Below are positions 63,904-64,000 of a stretch of 64,000 nucleotides of DNA, piece after piece. The notes below the pieces were generated by a model that was not told the DNA's origin, made no database searches, and saw only the letters and a list, made by a program, of their open reading frames with translations. This stretch comes from CAYVNU01 sp964453265 (GTDB lineage: Bacteria; Patescibacteriota; Doudnabacteria; UBA920). Positions within the stretch are counted from its first letter, which is position 1. Each line of letters starts with the position of its first letter. The DNA lies in contig CAYVNU010000001.1 of NCBI GenBank assembly GCA_964453265.1, forward strand, positions 124,001-188,000, in the 5' to 3' direction. The position numbers and the translations under genes were made by a program.

Positions 63904-64000
63904 ATGCAAACAATCGAAACATCGCTTCAGCCCGAAACTACTGCCGAAATTAATAATGTGATAGAAATTATAGAAAGCTTTATAAGCCAGCATAAAAGAG
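63904..64000 (+). CDS. Start of an unknown protein, 3' partial
   Basis: ATG at 63904, 4 nt after the M24 gene stop; 32 residues visible (MQTIETSLQPETT...), acidic and helical, and the frame is open at the window edge. Too short to assign. Confidence 0.4.
   Translation, partial: MQTIETSLQPETTAEINNVIEIIESFISQHKR

Noticed and set aside
1..64000. Alternative genetic code (UGA as Gly, as in Gracilibacteria)
   Set aside because: Conserved proteins end at UGA, UAA or UAG at expected lengths (for example gnd and ywbE end in TGA), and no in-frame UGA was needed.

Overview
The window looks like a chromosome segment of a Candidate Phyla Radiation (Patescibacteria, Parcubacteria-like) bacterium. The reasons are an AT-rich, tightly packed gene layout, many starts without a Shine-Dalgarno sequence, many small lineage-specific proteins, a single-chain GlyRS, a Xer recombinase with a catalytic-domain insert, and standard use of TGA as stop. 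The lineage is inferred from gene style, not from a marker phylogeny.

Layout. 1-8.6 kb: the end of holA, small secreted and membrane proteins, a methyltransferase, a DinB protein, a P-loop ATPase, a compositionally odd 98-aa gene between two copies of the typA 3' end, and typA. 8.6-20.5 kb: AI-2E-type permease, Ca-type P-ATPase, zwf, DEAD-box helicase, an overlapping four-gene run (ywbE, alkyltransferase-like, pilin, metalloprotease), msrA, gnd and a transglutaminase-like gene. 20.7-28.6 kb: a thiol and copper block with a minus-strand operon for bacillithiol-type synthesis (BshC-like, BshB1-like, BshA-like), divergent from csoR, copA, a TauE/DsbD-like membrane protein with cupredoxin tail and a CopZ-like chaperone, then msrB. 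28.7-33.5 kb: DinB, J-domain and TIKI-like proteins, tRNA-His with an attenuator-like leader, NDH-2. 33.5-43.2 kb: a MacAB-type export operon, an MgtE-type sensor next to an Nramp transporter, an ABC exporter and a divergent deaminase-fold protein, then a structured RNA candidate. 43.5-50.8 kb: C39-like peptidase, rluB, an arginine tRNA cluster with decayed copies, xer with a dif-like site, ATP-grasp ligase, rpsO. 50.8-56.2 kb: a histidine kinase and a lone receiver bracket an Acg-type nitroreductase, a ThiF/E1 enzyme and an unknown protein. 56.4-64 kb: pnp, Nudix, tgt, glyQS, an M24 peptidase.

How it works together. Oxidative pentose phosphate enzymes (NADPH), MsrA and MsrB, a low-molecular-weight thiol pathway and copper export form a redox and metal defence theme. 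The strongest unexplained signals are non-coding. One is a family of intergenic twin hairpins whose loops are conserved while their stems covary. Another is a set of GC-rich palindromic elements sitting in frame inside at least seven protein genes. Others are a tRNA-His leader that looks like an attenuator, and a 39-bp palindrome that hides the glyQS ribosome site with an anti-Shine-Dalgarno mimic. All functional statements are read by eye from sequence; no searches were run.
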